Below, piece by piece: positions 39,579 to 49,312 of a DNA stretch of 59,905 nt (within the stretch, counting starts at the first letter, position 1; the number at the start of each line of letters is the position of its first letter). The notes under the pieces are model-generated. The model saw nothing but the letters and a program-made list of their open reading frames with translations. It was not told the origin of the DNA and searched no databases. The position numbers and the translations under genes were made by a program. This DNA comes from a bacterium (lineage in GTDB: Bacteria > Patescibacteriota > Saccharimonadia > Saccharimonadales > SZUA-47): positions 1-59,905 of the forward strand of contig JAUIBQ010000005.1 of the NCBI GenBank assembly GCA_030427445.1, in the 5' to 3' direction.

Positions 39579-40034
39579 ATGTTAGATTTGTTTAATCATG
39601 AGATTAAAGATTTTATTTCACAGCACACGACAGCCGTTATAGCTACGGTAGATAGTGAAGGTCAGCCACACACTTCAACCATATATTTTAGTTACGAGGA
39701 AAAAGATAAAATATACTTTTTAACTAAAGATCGTACAACCAAGTCTCAGAATTTAGAAGCGAACAACAAAGTAGCGATTACAGTTTTAGATAAAAACCAG
39801 GCTATTGCTGTCAATATCACCGGTACAGCGAAGGCAGTTGAAGATATTGCCAAGCGTGACAGTGTGATGCAGAGTGTATTGAAAATCTCGCACGATAATC
39901 AAGCTGATTACGCACCAATAGTGAAACTGCATAAAGGTGGATTTAAAGTGTTCATGTTGACTCCAACTCAAGCGAAAATGACAGATTTTACAAAGCCGAT
40001 GGGGGAAGTAAAAGAAAAACTAAAGAATTTTTGA
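39579..40034 (+). CDS. pyridoxamine 5'-phosphate oxidase-like FMN-binding protein
   Basis: 'AVIATVDSEGQPHTSTIYFSYEEKDKIYFLTKDRTTKSQNLEANNKVAITV'. Confidence 0.85.
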   Translation: MLDLFNHEIKDFISQHTTAVIATVDSEGQPHTSTIYFSYEEKDKIYFLTKDRTTKSQNLEANNKVAITVLDKNQAIAVNITGTAKAVEDIAKRDSVMQSVLKISHDNQADYAPIVKLHKGGFKVFMLTPTQAKMTDFTKPMGEVKEKLKNF

Positions 40035-40074
40035 AATAACAAAAGATAAGTTGTAAAAACAGGTGGGATAAAAC

Positions 40075-40866
40075 ATGAGTTTAGAAAACAAAGTATTCGT
40101 TGTGACTGGAGCTGGCGGGGGTATCGGTAGTGAATTAGCATATGGTCTGTTACAGCGTGGTGCAAAAGTTGTAGCGGTCGACCTAAATGAAGAAAACTTG
40201 AAGCTATTCGAGACACAGGTCAATAGTCCAAATTTAAAGATTGTAGCGCTCGACATCACAGATGAAGAAGCAGTCCACAAGCTCCCGGACATCGTCAAAG
40301 AGACGTTTGATACAGTCGAAGGACTCATTAATTGTGCTGGGATAATCCAACCATTTGTTAAGGTGAAAGACTTAGAGACAAAAACAATTAAAAAGGTGAT
40401 GGATGTAAACTTTTATGGCACGCTTTACATGACACAAGCATTTCTGCCAAAACTTCTAGAAAGACCGGAAGCGCATCTCGTAAATGTCTCAAGTATGGGT
40501 GGTTTTTTACCTGTGCCAGGCCAAAGCGTATACGGGGCATCAAAGGCAGCAGTGAAGCTACTCACTGAAGCACTCTATGCTGAACTGAAAGGCACCAACG
40601 TCCATGTTTCTGTTGTATTCCCAGGAGCTACAAAAACTGATATCACCAACAACTCTGGTGTCGATACACCTGGAGATGCTTCTAATTCTGACTATCCAAT
40701 GCTTTCTGCAGAAGAAGTTGCAACTAAAATATTGAACGGAATTGAAAAGAAGAAATACCAGATTTTTACGGGGAATGACTCTCGATTCATGAACATTCTC
40801 TACCGTATCTATCCTAAATTTGCGACCAACTTCATCGCTAGTAAAATGCAAAGCCTGTTGTCTTAA
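40075..40866 (+). CDS. short-chain dehydrogenase/reductase
   Basis: 'VFVVTGAGGGIGSELAYGLLQRGAKVVAVD', 'YGASKAAVKLLTEALYAEL'. Confidence 0.93.
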   Translation: MSLENKVFVVTGAGGGIGSELAYGLLQRGAKVVAVDLNEENLKLFETQVNSPNLKIVALDITDEEAVHKLPDIVKETFDTVEGLINCAGIIQPFVKVKDLETKTIKKVMDVNFYGTLYMTQAFLPKLLERPEAHLVNVSSMGGFLPVPGQSVYGASKAAVKLLTEALYAELKGTNVHVSVVFPGATKTDITNNSGVDTPGDASNSDYPMLSAEEVATKILNGIEKKKYQIFTGNDSRFMNILYRIYPKFATNFIASKMQSLLS

Positions 40867-41783
40867 ATTTTTACGACGACACTCCCTTTTTTATGGCCAG
40901 TGTCTACGTAACGATTTGCTTCGACAATCTCTGATAAGTCATAAGTCTTGTCTATCGTCGCTGTTAACTGACCAGCATCAAACATTTTTGCAAGTATTTC
41001 TAGGTCCGATGAAAGTTCTTTAGCAACATCAAGACTGTCGACAGTAACGTACGCCCCATTGTCTGCTATGAGGTGCTTTGCGGCAGATTTTGGCAGCTTC
41101 CCAACAGCATCAAATACAATATCGAATGTTTCAGTAATGTCACTCAGTTTTGTGGATGTGTAGTCATGCACATTGTTTGCTCCTAGTTTCTTAGAGAGTT
41201 CGATACCGTCTGGACCACAAATCGCCGTAACATTTGCTCCGTAGTTTTTCGCAATTTGTACTGCCATAGACCCAACAGCTCCAGTTGAACCATTAATAAG
41301 TACATTACTACCTTTCTCTAAACCAGCTTTACGTAGAAAATACAGCGCAGTATTACCACCAAAAGGTAGAGCACTGGCTTCTTCGTGTGTCGCTTTCTTT
41401 GGTTTAAGCGCAATCGCCCGTTTATCGGGTAAAGCACAATATTCTGCATATGCACCGAAACTAAAGCCTGCCATAGCATACACTTCATCGCCGACTTTGA
41501 ATCTTGTTACATCTCTACCTATTTCTACAACTTCACCTGATAATACGCTTCCTGGGATCCTCTTGGGCCTGCGCAATCCTAGTACTATCCGTAAGATAAT
41601 CTTACTTATTACTCCTTTAAGGCCTTCGCCACCATCAAGCGCACGCATACGAACATCACCAGAGTTTACGGTTGCTGCTTTTACTTTTATTAGTATTTCA
41701 TTTTGTTTAATTGTCGGCTTAGGCACGTTTTTCACAGAAAGTACTTCCGGTGCTCCGTATCCATTTGCTATAACTGCTTTCAT
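40863..41783 (-). CDS. NAD(P)-dependent medium-chain alcohol dehydrogenase / quinone oxidoreductase-like
   Basis: 'INGSTGAVGSMAVQIAKNYGANVTAICG', 'GDEVYAMAGFSFGAYAEY'. Confidence 0.9.
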   Translation of the reverse strand: MKAVIANGYGAPEVLSVKNVPKPTIKQNEILIKVKAATVNSGDVRMRALDGGEGLKGVISKIILRIVLGLRRPKRIPGSVLSGEVVEIGRDVTRFKVGDEVYAMAGFSFGAYAEYCALPDKRAIALKPKKATHEEASALPFGGNTALYFLRKAGLEKGSNVLINGSTGAVGSMAVQIAKNYGANVTAICGPDGIELSKKLGANNVHDYTSTKLSDITETFDIVFDAVGKLPKSAAKHLIADNGAYVTVDSLDVAKELSSDLEILAKMFDAGQLTATIDKTYDLSEIVEANRYVDTGHKKGSVVVKI

Positions 41784-41792
41784 AGTACTCCT

Positions 41793-42473
41793 TTATTTTT
41801 TAGTTTCTTTTATGTGTTTTAGGCGAATTTTCTCTAATCCCTCCAAGATAATAGAAAGCCCGAAATCAAAATCTTGCTGGCCATCGTGAGTGCCATCAAT
41901 AATACTCTGAGTCATTGCACGTGCATGGGGAAGTTCAGTCTCTGATAAGTACGGTAAATATTGTTGCGCAACTTTTTTGTATTCTGAAGCTTCAATAGGG
42001 AAGTCTTCCCGCTGCATGTTAAACCCATAGATGTAGCTATCGATAGTGTTCCAAGCATAGTCGGCTAATTGAGTGCTAAACCCTGCCTGCAGGAGATAGC
42101 CAATTGTTGAATCAGAATATTTCAACATACGTCGTCCGTCATTAAAGCCGGATATAAATAAGTGTGCAGCCCACGAATGCTTTTCTAGGACTTCCTTAAC
42201 TATGTGGGCACGTTTTGTCATTGCTTCTCGCCAATTGATGTCGGCACTTGGTGGATTAACTTCAGGTGCTACATACTCGACCATTGCTGCGATTAAAGCA
42301 TTTTTATTGGCGACATGGTGATACAGTGACATAGCTTCAACGCCCAACTTACTTGCCAGCTTACGCATCGATAGTGAATCAATGCCTTCAGTATCAGCAA
42401 TTTCTACTGCCGTTGCAATAATCATGCCGTGAGTCAGTTTCGGCCGATTTTTTTTCTTGACTTTATCATTCAT
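41793..42473 (-). CDS. TetR/AcrR family regulator with TetR_C-like domain
   Basis: 'ATAVEIADTEGIDSLSMRKLASKLGVEAMSLYHHVANKNALIAAMV'. Confidence 0.92.
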   Translation of the reverse strand: MNDKVKKKNRPKLTHGMIIATAVEIADTEGIDSLSMRKLASKLGVEAMSLYHHVANKNALIAAMVEYVAPEVNPPSADINWREAMTKRAHIVKEVLEKHSWAAHLFISGFNDGRRMLKYSDSTIGYLLQAGFSTQLADYAWNTIDSYIYGFNMQREDFPIEASEYKKVAQQYLPYLSETELPHARAMTQSIIDGTHDGQQDFDFGLSIILEGLEKIRLKHIKETKK

Positions 42474-42533
42474 ACATAATAACCTTACAGTGTAAGTCTA
42501 TTATACACTAATAATTGCGTAAAGGAGCTTTTA

Positions 42534-42656
42534 ATGGAATTACTATTTACTTCTGATGCATGGGCATCGCCTGGAGGAGTAGGATTTTTTCTACTTTGTT
42601 TGAGCGTATTCTTCTACCTCATGTTTCGTTTAGACGTTAAAAATAAGAAGAAATAA
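42534..42656 (+). CDS. 40-aa small membrane protein
   Basis: MELLFTSDAWASPGGVGFFLLCLSVFFYLMFRLDVKNKKK*; 'AAAGGAGCTTTTA' Shine-Dalgarno. Confidence 0.5.
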   Translation: MELLFTSDAWASPGGVGFFLLCLSVFFYLMFRLDVKNKKK

Positions 42657-42669
42657 GGACATTAGTGTC

Positions 42670-42819
42670 GTGTCAAAAACAGGTAAATCAAACTGGCGCA
42701 AAGGTGCTGGACTTGCAGTCGGTCTTTTAATCGGTGTACTGCTTGCAGTAGTGTCGGGTAACAACGGTTTATTTGTAATTGGAGTTGCAATCGGTGCGGC
42801 TCTAGAAGCCAAAAAATAA
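42670..42819 (+). CDS. 49-aa small membrane protein
   Basis: GTG start; VSKTGKSNWRKGAGLAVGLLIGVLLAVVSGNNGLFVIGVAIGAALEAKK*; matches glycine-zipper/TM style. Confidence 0.4.
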   Translation: MSKTGKSNWRKGAGLAVGLLIGVLLAVVSGNNGLFVIGVAIGAALEAKK

Positions 42820-42851
42820 CAATAAGCTCTAATTTTGAGCAAGGGGGAACT

Positions 42852-43490
42852 ATGAAACTAACAACAGCAAAATTAACAGGTCTATTTTATCTAGGCCTTG
42901 CAATAACAGGTGTATTTGCATTTTTATTCGCGAGAGACCAGTTGCTAGTCGCTGGAGATGCAACTCAAACAGCAGCTAATCTCGTAAAAGACGAAACACT
43001 TGCACGTTTTGGTATAGCAGCAGAGGTACTAATTGTAGGGTTTCAGGCACTTGCGGCAGTGTGGTTCTACAAATTATTTAAGAAAAAAGACAGCTTTACC
43101 GCTGGTCTAATCGCAGTATTCGGTATGGTAAATGCCATCGTTATATTGACGGCTTCTGCTTTTTGGTTAATGGCACTTAATACTGCTGTAGCCGGTGGTA
43201 GTAGCGACACAGTACTAACACTATTTGATGCACACGAAACACTATGGCAAGTTGGTGCTTTGTTCTTTGGCTTATGGTTGTTACCGATGGCTTACATGGC
43301 TCAGAAATATGACATGCCACGTGGTATGGTTTGGTTCTTAGTGGCTGGTGGAATTGGTTATGTGCTATCAACCTTTACGGGTATTGTACTGCCAGAACAA
43401 ACTACTCTAAATGAAGCGCTACCAATGCCAGCAACTATTGGCGAATTCTGGATGATTGGCTACCTACTCTTTAAGGATGTGAAAGGCTAG
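42852..43490 (+). CDS. DUF4386-like membrane protein
   Basis: 'KLTGLFYLGLAITGVFAFLFARDQLLVAGDATQTAANL', 'LVAGGIGYVLSTFTGI'; 'AAGGGGGAACT' upstream. Confidence 0.75.
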   Translation: MKLTTAKLTGLFYLGLAITGVFAFLFARDQLLVAGDATQTAANLVKDETLARFGIAAEVLIVGFQALAAVWFYKLFKKKDSFTAGLIAVFGMVNAIVILTASAFWLMALNTAVAGGSSDTVLTLFDAHETLWQVGALFFGLWLLPMAYMAQKYDMPRGMVWFLVAGGIGYVLSTFTGIVLPEQTTLNEALPMPATIGEFWMIGYLLFKDVKG

Positions 43491-43494
43491 CACA

Positions 43495-43872
43495 ATGGAT
43501 ACTATAGGGTGGATACTACTTGCATTGCTTGCAGTGCAAGTAGTGTTCCAAGCAAAACTGGCTCTCGGCGCTCCGTTGGGACATATCGCATATGGCGGTA
43601 GACACAAAGGCGCTTTGCCAAAAAACTATCGGATTATTAGTGCTGTCGCAGTTCTTGTGTATTCTTTTTTTATGACCATTGTTGTCATGGCTTCCACTGC
43701 GGATAACGGTGTAAGTTCTAGCAGTCTTATCGAAATTGTACTCTGGATTATGGCAGTATTTTTTGGGCTTGGCACGATTGCGAATGCGTTTTCCCCAAGC
43801 AAGCCTGAACGGTGGTGGGCAGTATATACTCTAGCTACACTTCTCTGTACTCTGTATCTATTACAAGTTTAG
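43495..43872 (+). CDS. small four-TM membrane protein
   Basis: hydrophobic ORF directly downstream of the DUF4386-like gene. Confidence 0.55.
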   Translation: MDTIGWILLALLAVQVVFQAKLALGAPLGHIAYGGRHKGALPKNYRIISAVAVLVYSFFMTIVVMASTADNGVSSSSLIEIVLWIMAVFFGLGTIANAFSPSKPERWWAVYTLATLLCTLYLLQV

Positions 43873-43936
43873 AAAACAAAGACAGAATATTCTCGTAGTG
43901 TTTACGCTTGGGTATATCAGTAGGATGATTTTAGGG

Positions 43937-44341
43937 CTATTCCCATACTTTGGCTTTGTTTAGTAACTTTGGATATTCAGGTTGAAGTATACAGAATTCA
44001 TTGTCAAAAGGATCAAGCATAACCCAATAATTAAAACCTCTTTCATGCATATACTTATGCTTTTTAGCTCCAAATTTCTCGAGTCTACTTGCTTCAGCTT
44101 CTATATCGTCGGTTTCTATATCTATATGTATTCTTGTTTTGCTGGTCTTTTCTTCAGGGACTAGCTGCAGGAGTATTCGTATGTCATTATCGGGAATTTT
44201 CAGCCTTCTGTATGTAGTATCGCTGTTGCCTATCGTCGAGAACTCTTCAAGTTTTGCACCAAATGCGTTGGTGTAGAAGTGTAGTGCTTTATCAAAATTG
44301 TTGACGTCAATAGTTATATAGCAGAGTCTACTTTTATGCAT
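43937..44341 (-). CDS. VOC-family (glyoxalase-like) protein
   Basis: 'ITIDVNNFDKALHFYTNAFGAKL', 'YWVMLDPFDNEFCILQP'. Confidence 0.88.
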   Translation of the reverse strand: MHKSRLCYITIDVNNFDKALHFYTNAFGAKLEEFSTIGNSDTTYRRLKIPDNDIRILLQLVPEEKTSKTRIHIDIETDDIEAEASRLEKFGAKKHKYMHERGFNYWVMLDPFDNEFCILQPEYPKLLNKAKVWE

Positions 44342-44520
44342 AAAATAAGTGTACCAAAAAGCAAATTAATGTAGTGTAGATTTACGGATTCAATCTGACG
44401 ATTGGCCCTGATAAAGTATAAGATATAGTTTTGTTCCGAGATATAACCTACTATTCGTATGTGTTGTCTATTTAAGCAGACACAGTAGTCTAAAGTCATA
44501 TTTTAGGTATACTGTAATTT

Positions 44521-45045
44521 ATGAAGACAAAAATTAAGCGCAGTAAAAAAGAAATAGCAAAAACAGTTTTAATAATAGTTGCGGTTGCTATATTGGCTTT
44601 TATGACAATCATTAGTGAATCAAATACTGTTAGAAAATTTCGGATTAATTCATTAAGTAATAACATTCTGAACGACTTCAATGGTAGTACCAATAGTGAT
44701 TTGAAAGATTTTGAATCAAGAAATTTCTGTAGAGAAGCAGGTGTAAAATTTCAAAGATCATATGAGTTCTGCATATCTGAACATAGCTCATCTCTATATA
44801 ATTCTGCCACAAAATTTAACGAGTCTGTAGATGTATATAATTATTTTGATAAAGACTGGAAAATACGGCAAACAGAACAAGAATCCCTTAAGTCTAAAAT
44901 AAAAGATGAAGAAGTTACCTATAGCGGTAAAAAAAGTTTCTACGGCAATGTTAATTGTAGTGTATGGTATAGCTATCACACGTCAACAAAATATGAGTCA
45001 TTGCGTATATCGTGTAGCTTTAGAAAATCAAGTGCTTTTTTGTAA
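44521..45045 (+). CDS. hypothetical protein with N-terminal TM
   Basis: 'TVLIIVAVAILAFMTII' then soluble domain. Confidence 0.5.
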   Translation: MKTKIKRSKKEIAKTVLIIVAVAILAFMTIISESNTVRKFRINSLSNNILNDFNGSTNSDLKDFESRNFCREAGVKFQRSYEFCISEHSSSLYNSATKFNESVDVYNYFDKDWKIRQTEQESLKSKIKDEEVTYSGKKSFYGNVNCSVWYSYHTSTKYESLRISCSFRKSSAFL

Positions 45046-45170
45046 TACGTAACATCTTTATTTACCTATTCACATCATCGTCATATACGGAGCAGGCATC
45101 TATGCATAGCATGCATCATATCGTTAATTTCATACTCTACTTAACAACCAACATTTGTCAGATAATTAGT

Positions 45171-45794
45171 TTATTTGCCTTTGTATTGAAATATATAACA
45201 CGTGGCAGACGTAACGTAACCTGGTCCTTTTCCGGTTTTTAGCAGCTCTTTCTTCGAATCATTTTGTCTATCTTTACGTATGAAATACTGCTCTAACTTT
45301 TCTTCGGATAAACGCCACGCTTGTTTCGTGTGTTTTGCTACAGCGATAAGTTTAAAGTCTTTATCTAAATGTGCCATTGTAGCATCGCCATGACTATTGT
45401 TTGCGACAAATATCCCGCCTTTTTTTAGATACTGTTTGCCTGCCTGAGAGACAAACCCAGCATATTGCGATAACAACAAGTCGAAATCGTCATCTATATC
45501 CAGTGCCGTGTCGTAGTTCTGCTTCAAAAATGTGTACCGAGAAGGTTGAGCGTATTGTTTATTATTCGCTATAAATGCTTCCGCTTCTTCGCTCTCTACC
45601 ATCTTTTTAAAGGCATCATATGAGTCCACATACACTACTTCTGGGTATACCAGGCTAGGGGTTATATGAATGTGGCTTCCTAGGTACAGTGCCTTTTTGA
45701 CCGCGTACTTTTGCTGCAGTAATTCGAATAAGCCTAATCTGTCAAACTGACGTGATATGAAGTATTTATTGTACTCATCTAGAAAATGTTTCAT
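45171..45794 (-). CDS. hypothetical protein
   Basis: 207-aa ORF, no family recognised. Confidence 0.55.
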   Translation of the reverse strand: MKHFLDEYNKYFISRQFDRLGLFELLQQKYAVKKALYLGSHIHITPSLVYPEVVYVDSYDAFKKMVESEEAEAFIANNKQYAQPSRYTFLKQNYDTALDIDDDFDLLLSQYAGFVSQAGKQYLKKGGIFVANNSHGDATMAHLDKDFKLIAVAKHTKQAWRLSEEKLEQYFIRKDRQNDSKKELLKTGKGPGYVTSATCYIFQYKGK

Positions 45795-45892
45795 AGATTA
45801 AGTATCTCATACATTATTAATACTAAGCCGAGTGTGCACAATTTTCTTATGGTGTCTGTAGAGTACGCATCAAGTACGTTGATGGGACGACT

Positions 45893-46309
45893 CTAGTTAA
45901 GTATTCCGACAGTAAGACCGATCAGCGCAAACTCAACGATAACCCACGTAGCGTCAATCCACATGAGCTTAAATGGTCGCAGAGCGAATGCGTATAAAAA
46001 TAGTATTTGCGATGCAGCAAGCCCCACACCTAGAACGGCACCATCAAACAGTCCGTCAAACCAACCTTGAGTGTCAGCCAGCACAACATTTAGCGTAAAT
46101 GCTCCAACACTGCTCGTCACAAGAACTAGCGGCATAATCCGGCTCACGTATGCTTTCTCTATGTCTTTTGCTTTAACCTCAACCGCTTCCATCCATGGCT
46201 TACCTGCAAGGCTGCTACTGTACCAGACGAAGCTCCATACCATGCTTACGACAACAGATACCGCCACAGCTACCCAATTCACGTTGTTTAACATTTCTGA
46301 TAAATCCAT
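45893..46309 (-). CDS. DUF1761-like membrane protein
   Basis: 'VNWVAVAVSVVVSMVWSFVWYSSSLAGKPWMEA', 'FKLMWIDATWVIVEFALIGLTVG'. Confidence 0.75.
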   Translation of the reverse strand: MDLSEMLNNVNWVAVAVSVVVSMVWSFVWYSSSLAGKPWMEAVEVKAKDIEKAYVSRIMPLVLVTSSVGAFTLNVVLADTQGWFDGLFDGAVLGVGLAASQILFLYAFALRPFKLMWIDATWVIVEFALIGLTVGILN

Positions 46310-46375
46310 TACTCCTCCATTATGCCGATTGTGCTAATTATCTCATAAGTAAAAGTTTCAATTCTACTCTGGGTA

Positions 46376-46410
46376 TCAAAAAGTCAGAACTATATCTACA
46401 GTTCTGACTT
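46376..46410 (-). terminator. Rho-independent terminator-like hairpin after tRNA-Asn-like unit E
   Basis: perfect 10-bp inverted repeat AGTCAGAACT/AGTTCTGACT followed (minus strand) by TTTTT. Confidence 0.75.
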
Positions 46411-46424
46411 CATCTATTCCAGCT

Positions 46425-46555
46425 TGGCTCCGGGGACTGGATTCCCCAGGGAAATTTTGGAGAGCTTTAGCACGTGCTAGTACTGCACGCTCTGGCTCAA
46501 AATATCGAACCAGCCCTTTCAGGGCAATCTGGTTCGATTCTACATCTTCGATGTA
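46425..46555 (-). ncRNA. structured tRNA-Asn-derived unit E, ending CCCCGGAGCCA
   Basis: TGGCTCCGGGGACTGGATTC identical to tRNA-Asn 3' end; 10-bp stem ATCGAACCAG/CTGGTTCGAT; stems TTTTG/CAAAA and AGAGC/GCTCT; 5' hairpin TACATC..GATGTA. Confidence 0.55.
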
Positions 46556-46556
46556 A

Positions 46557-46586
46557 AAGAAAAAGCCCCGACAAATGTCGAGACTT
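46557..46586 (-). terminator. terminator-like hairpin of unit D
   Basis: minus strand AAGTCTCGAC-ATTT-GTCGGGGCTT then TTT. Confidence 0.6.
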
Positions 46587-46592
46587 CATTTT

Positions 46593-46613
46593 TGGCTCGC
46601 TGTGGTGAGCGAG
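46593..46613 (-). other. short hairpin with GAGCCA end (unit D)
   Basis: minus strand CTCGCT-CACCAC-AGCGAG-CCA, followed by a terminator, resembling the layout of the other units. Confidence 0.35.
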
Positions 46614-46690
46614 TTACGAACTACTCATATACTACTTTAATCTGTTCTAGAACTGTGACATAATTAATTTAACTAATTTAATTTATACAG

Positions 46691-47953
46691 ATGGTACAAA
46701 TACTTAACGACTCAAAAACTGATATCCATGTCATTAAAACTGATTTTGGAACTAATGAAATAAACTTTGTAGAGAGAAAAGGTATTGGACACCCAGATAC
46801 ACTAGCAGACAATCTTGCTGAGCACCTAAGTGCAAAATATTCTCGATACACGTTAGAAAAGTTTGGAGCAATCTTACACCACAATTTTGATAAACTTGGT
46901 ATTCTAGGTGGAAAATCTTTAGTAAAATTTGGCAGCGGAAAAATGACTAGCCCCATAAGAGTGCTAATTAACGGGCGAATATCTGATAAATTTGGCGACG
47001 AAACAATACCTTTTAGAGAGATGCTTTCGTCAGCTACGTACGAGTTTATAAGTGCTCGATTCGGTGAGTTGATCCCCGAAGATATGGTATCTATAACATT
47101 TAATATAAGTACAGCAAGTAGTCCTGGGCATTCAGACAAGAATGATAAAAGCGGCAGTAGTCGCAATTACTGGTTCCAACCTAGAGGGTTAAATGATCTA
47201 CCAGAAATACATAGTTTGTTCTCGAATGATACTTCAATTGGATGTGGGTATTACCCTTTAAGAAGTATTGAATCCTATGTCTTAATGCTGGAAAACGACC
47301 TCACATTAGGTGAGTTTGCCAAGAAACACGTTTGGGCTGGTACAGATGTTAAGATAATGGGTTCTGATATAGAAGGGAAAGTAGATATAACTCTATGCGT
47401 TCCTCAGATCTCTAGATATGTTAATGACATCGAAGAGTATAAAGCAAACATCAAGATCATAAAGGACTATTTAACTGAGCATTCTCAGAAAAATTTAGGG
47501 AGTAAGGTCAATTTTAATCTCAATACGCGTGATGATTACGAAAGGCAAGAGCTATATCTGACAGCTACTGGATCTTCGATTGAAAGTGGTGATGAAGGCT
47601 TGGTAGGTAGAGGTAACCGTGTTAACCAGTTAATTACGATCAATAGTCCTATGAGCATGGAGGGTGCAAGTGGAAAGAACCCTGTATATCACATCGGAAA
47701 ACTCTACTATATAGCAGCCCATCAAATAGCAAAGAAGGTTTATGAAAAATTCGATGGCCTGCAGAATGAAGTGTATCTAGTGAGTAACAGCGGCAGGGCA
47801 TTAATCAGTCCTTGGAAGACCGTAATCAAGGTGCCGAAAAATAGTAATGTTAACCAATCAGACGTAGAGTCATTTGTTGTTGGATGCCTCAGAGAGATAC
47901 CGCAAATTACAAACGAATTAGTGTCAGTAAATTCAGAATTAGTTATCTCATAA
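46691..47953 (+). CDS. archaeal-type S-adenosylmethionine synthetase
   Basis: 'FVERKGIGHPDTLADNLAEHLSAKY', 'GRGNRVNQLITINSPMSMEGASGKNPVYHIGKLYYIAAHQIA'. Confidence 0.9.
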   Translation: MVQILNDSKTDIHVIKTDFGTNEINFVERKGIGHPDTLADNLAEHLSAKYSRYTLEKFGAILHHNFDKLGILGGKSLVKFGSGKMTSPIRVLINGRISDKFGDETIPFREMLSSATYEFISARFGELIPEDMVSITFNISTASSPGHSDKNDKSGSSRNYWFQPRGLNDLPEIHSLFSNDTSIGCGYYPLRSIESYVLMLENDLTLGEFAKKHVWAGTDVKIMGSDIEGKVDITLCVPQISRYVNDIEEYKANIKIIKDYLTEHSQKNLGSKVNFNLNTRDDYERQELYLTATGSSIESGDEGLVGRGNRVNQLITINSPMSMEGASGKNPVYHIGKLYYIAAHQIAKKVYEKFDGLQNEVYLVSNSGRALISPWKTVIKVPKNSNVNQSDVESFVVGCLREIPQITNELVSVNSELVIS

Positions 47954-48031
47954 GTATGAAGTAGCTAGCTTTAATCTATAGTTGTATTTCTGTACAAAAT
48001 GTACTAAAGTATCAGTAGGAATTATTTACCA

Positions 48032-49312
48032 ATGCATGACTTACGTGAGATATTTTCTGAAGAGCAGTTTGGACAGACTGTCGAAGCTTTGCAATATCGT
48101 GGTTTTGAGCTAACTGAAGGCGATAGAGCCGTCTATTATGAACTTAGATCGTTGCGAAGTGGCCAAGAAGATTTACGTGCAGATAAAAATAGAATAGCGG
48201 CACAGTTTAAAGATTCAGACGACCAAAGGCGAGCTGAACTTAGAGAAGAATTGGCTACAGTTGAAAGTGCATTAGAAAGTGCTAAAGAACAGCTTGAAGG
48301 GGTTGAGCCTGGATTTAATGACAGAATGCTCAGAATGCCAAATATATCTGCTCCTCACGTACCTATCGGTGGATCAGAAGATGAAAACGTTGAGGTTTCT
48401 GTTCATGGTGAAATTAAGGTGTTACAAGGTGATGTTACATTAGATCATCTTACTCTTGGCACAAGACTTGGTATTATTGATAACGATAATGCCGCCATGC
48501 TATCGGGCTCTAAATTTTCTCTTTTACGCGGTGAAGGTGCTGTACTAAAACGAGCATTGATAAATTTTATGCTAGACAGCTCTACAGCAAATGGCTATGA
48601 GGAGGTTGATGCTCCATACTTAGTTAGACCCGATATAATGCAGGGGACAGGTCAGTTACCAAAGTTCGATGATGACATGTTTAAAACCACAGACAATAAA
48701 GGTAATCCTCTATATTTGATTCCTACCACTGAGGTTACATTGACCAACTTATTAAGAACTCATGTGTTCTCTCCCGAAGAACTTCCGTACAAGCTTACTG
48801 GATCATCAGAGAACTTCCGCCGCGAAGCTGGAAAGTCAGGGCAGGACACTAAGGGACTAATCAGGAATCATCAATTCCCAAAAATCGAGTTAGTTAGAGT
48901 TGCACACCCAGATGATTCTTGGGAAAGTTATTACGAGATGATAGATGAAGCAAGTTTGGTTCTAGAAACCCTGGGCTTACCTTATCGGCATCTTGATCTT
49001 TGTACGGGAGACTTAGGAGTTGCTGCTATGGCAACGAGGGACCTTGAAGTTTGGTTACCTAGCCAAGGCCGTTACCTGGAGGTTTCTAGTGTTAGTAACA
49101 CTGGGTCTTATCAATCTCGTAGAATGGGTATGAAATTTCTTAATCCAGAAACTGGAAAACGTGAATTTGTTCATACACTTAATGGTACAGCAGTAGCTGT
49201 TGGAAGAACACTAGCTTGCATACTAGAAAATGGCCAGAATCCAGACGGTTCAGTAGACATTCCAGAGGCACTGCATGATTACACTAAGTTTAGTAGGATT
49301 ACGACTGAATGA
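48032..49312 (+). CDS. serS: seryl-tRNA synthetase
   Basis: N-terminal coiled-coil; motif 2 'NFRREAGKSGQDTKGLIRNHQFPKIELV'; 'LCTGDLGVAAMATRDLEVWLPSQGRYLEVSSVSN'; motif 3 'VGRTLACILENGQNPDGSVDIPEAL'. Confidence 0.93.
   Translation: MHDLREIFSEEQFGQTVEALQYRGFELTEGDRAVYYELRSLRSGQEDLRADKNRIAAQFKDSDDQRRAELREELATVESALESAKEQLEGVEPGFNDRMLRMPNISAPHVPIGGSEDENVEVSVHGEIKVLQGDVTLDHLTLGTRLGIIDNDNAAMLSGSKFSLLRGEGAVLKRALINFMLDSSTANGYEEVDAPYLVRPDIMQGTGQLPKFDDDMFKTTDNKGNPLYLIPTTEVTLTNLLRTHVFSPEELPYKLTGSSENFRREAGKSGQDTKGLIRNHQFPKIELVRVAHPDDSWESYYEMIDEASLVLETLGLPYRHLDLCTGDLGVAAMATRDLEVWLPSQGRYLEVSSVSNTGSYQSRRMGMKFLNPETGKREFVHTLNGTAVAVGRTLACILENGQNPDGSVDIPEALHDYTKFSRITTE

Noticed and set aside
46424-46450. Plus-strand GGGGACTGGATTC... 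resembling the 5' end of tmRNA (GGGG..GGxTTCGAC)
   Set aside because: It is the reverse complement of the tRNA-Asn T-arm/acceptor; no tag-peptide ORF or tmRNA 3' domain in that orientation
46644-46653. 10-bp palindrome GTTCTAGAAC upstream of the MAT gene as an operator
   Set aside because: Single short palindrome in AT-rich DNA; expected by chance often enough, no second copy seen near other island genes
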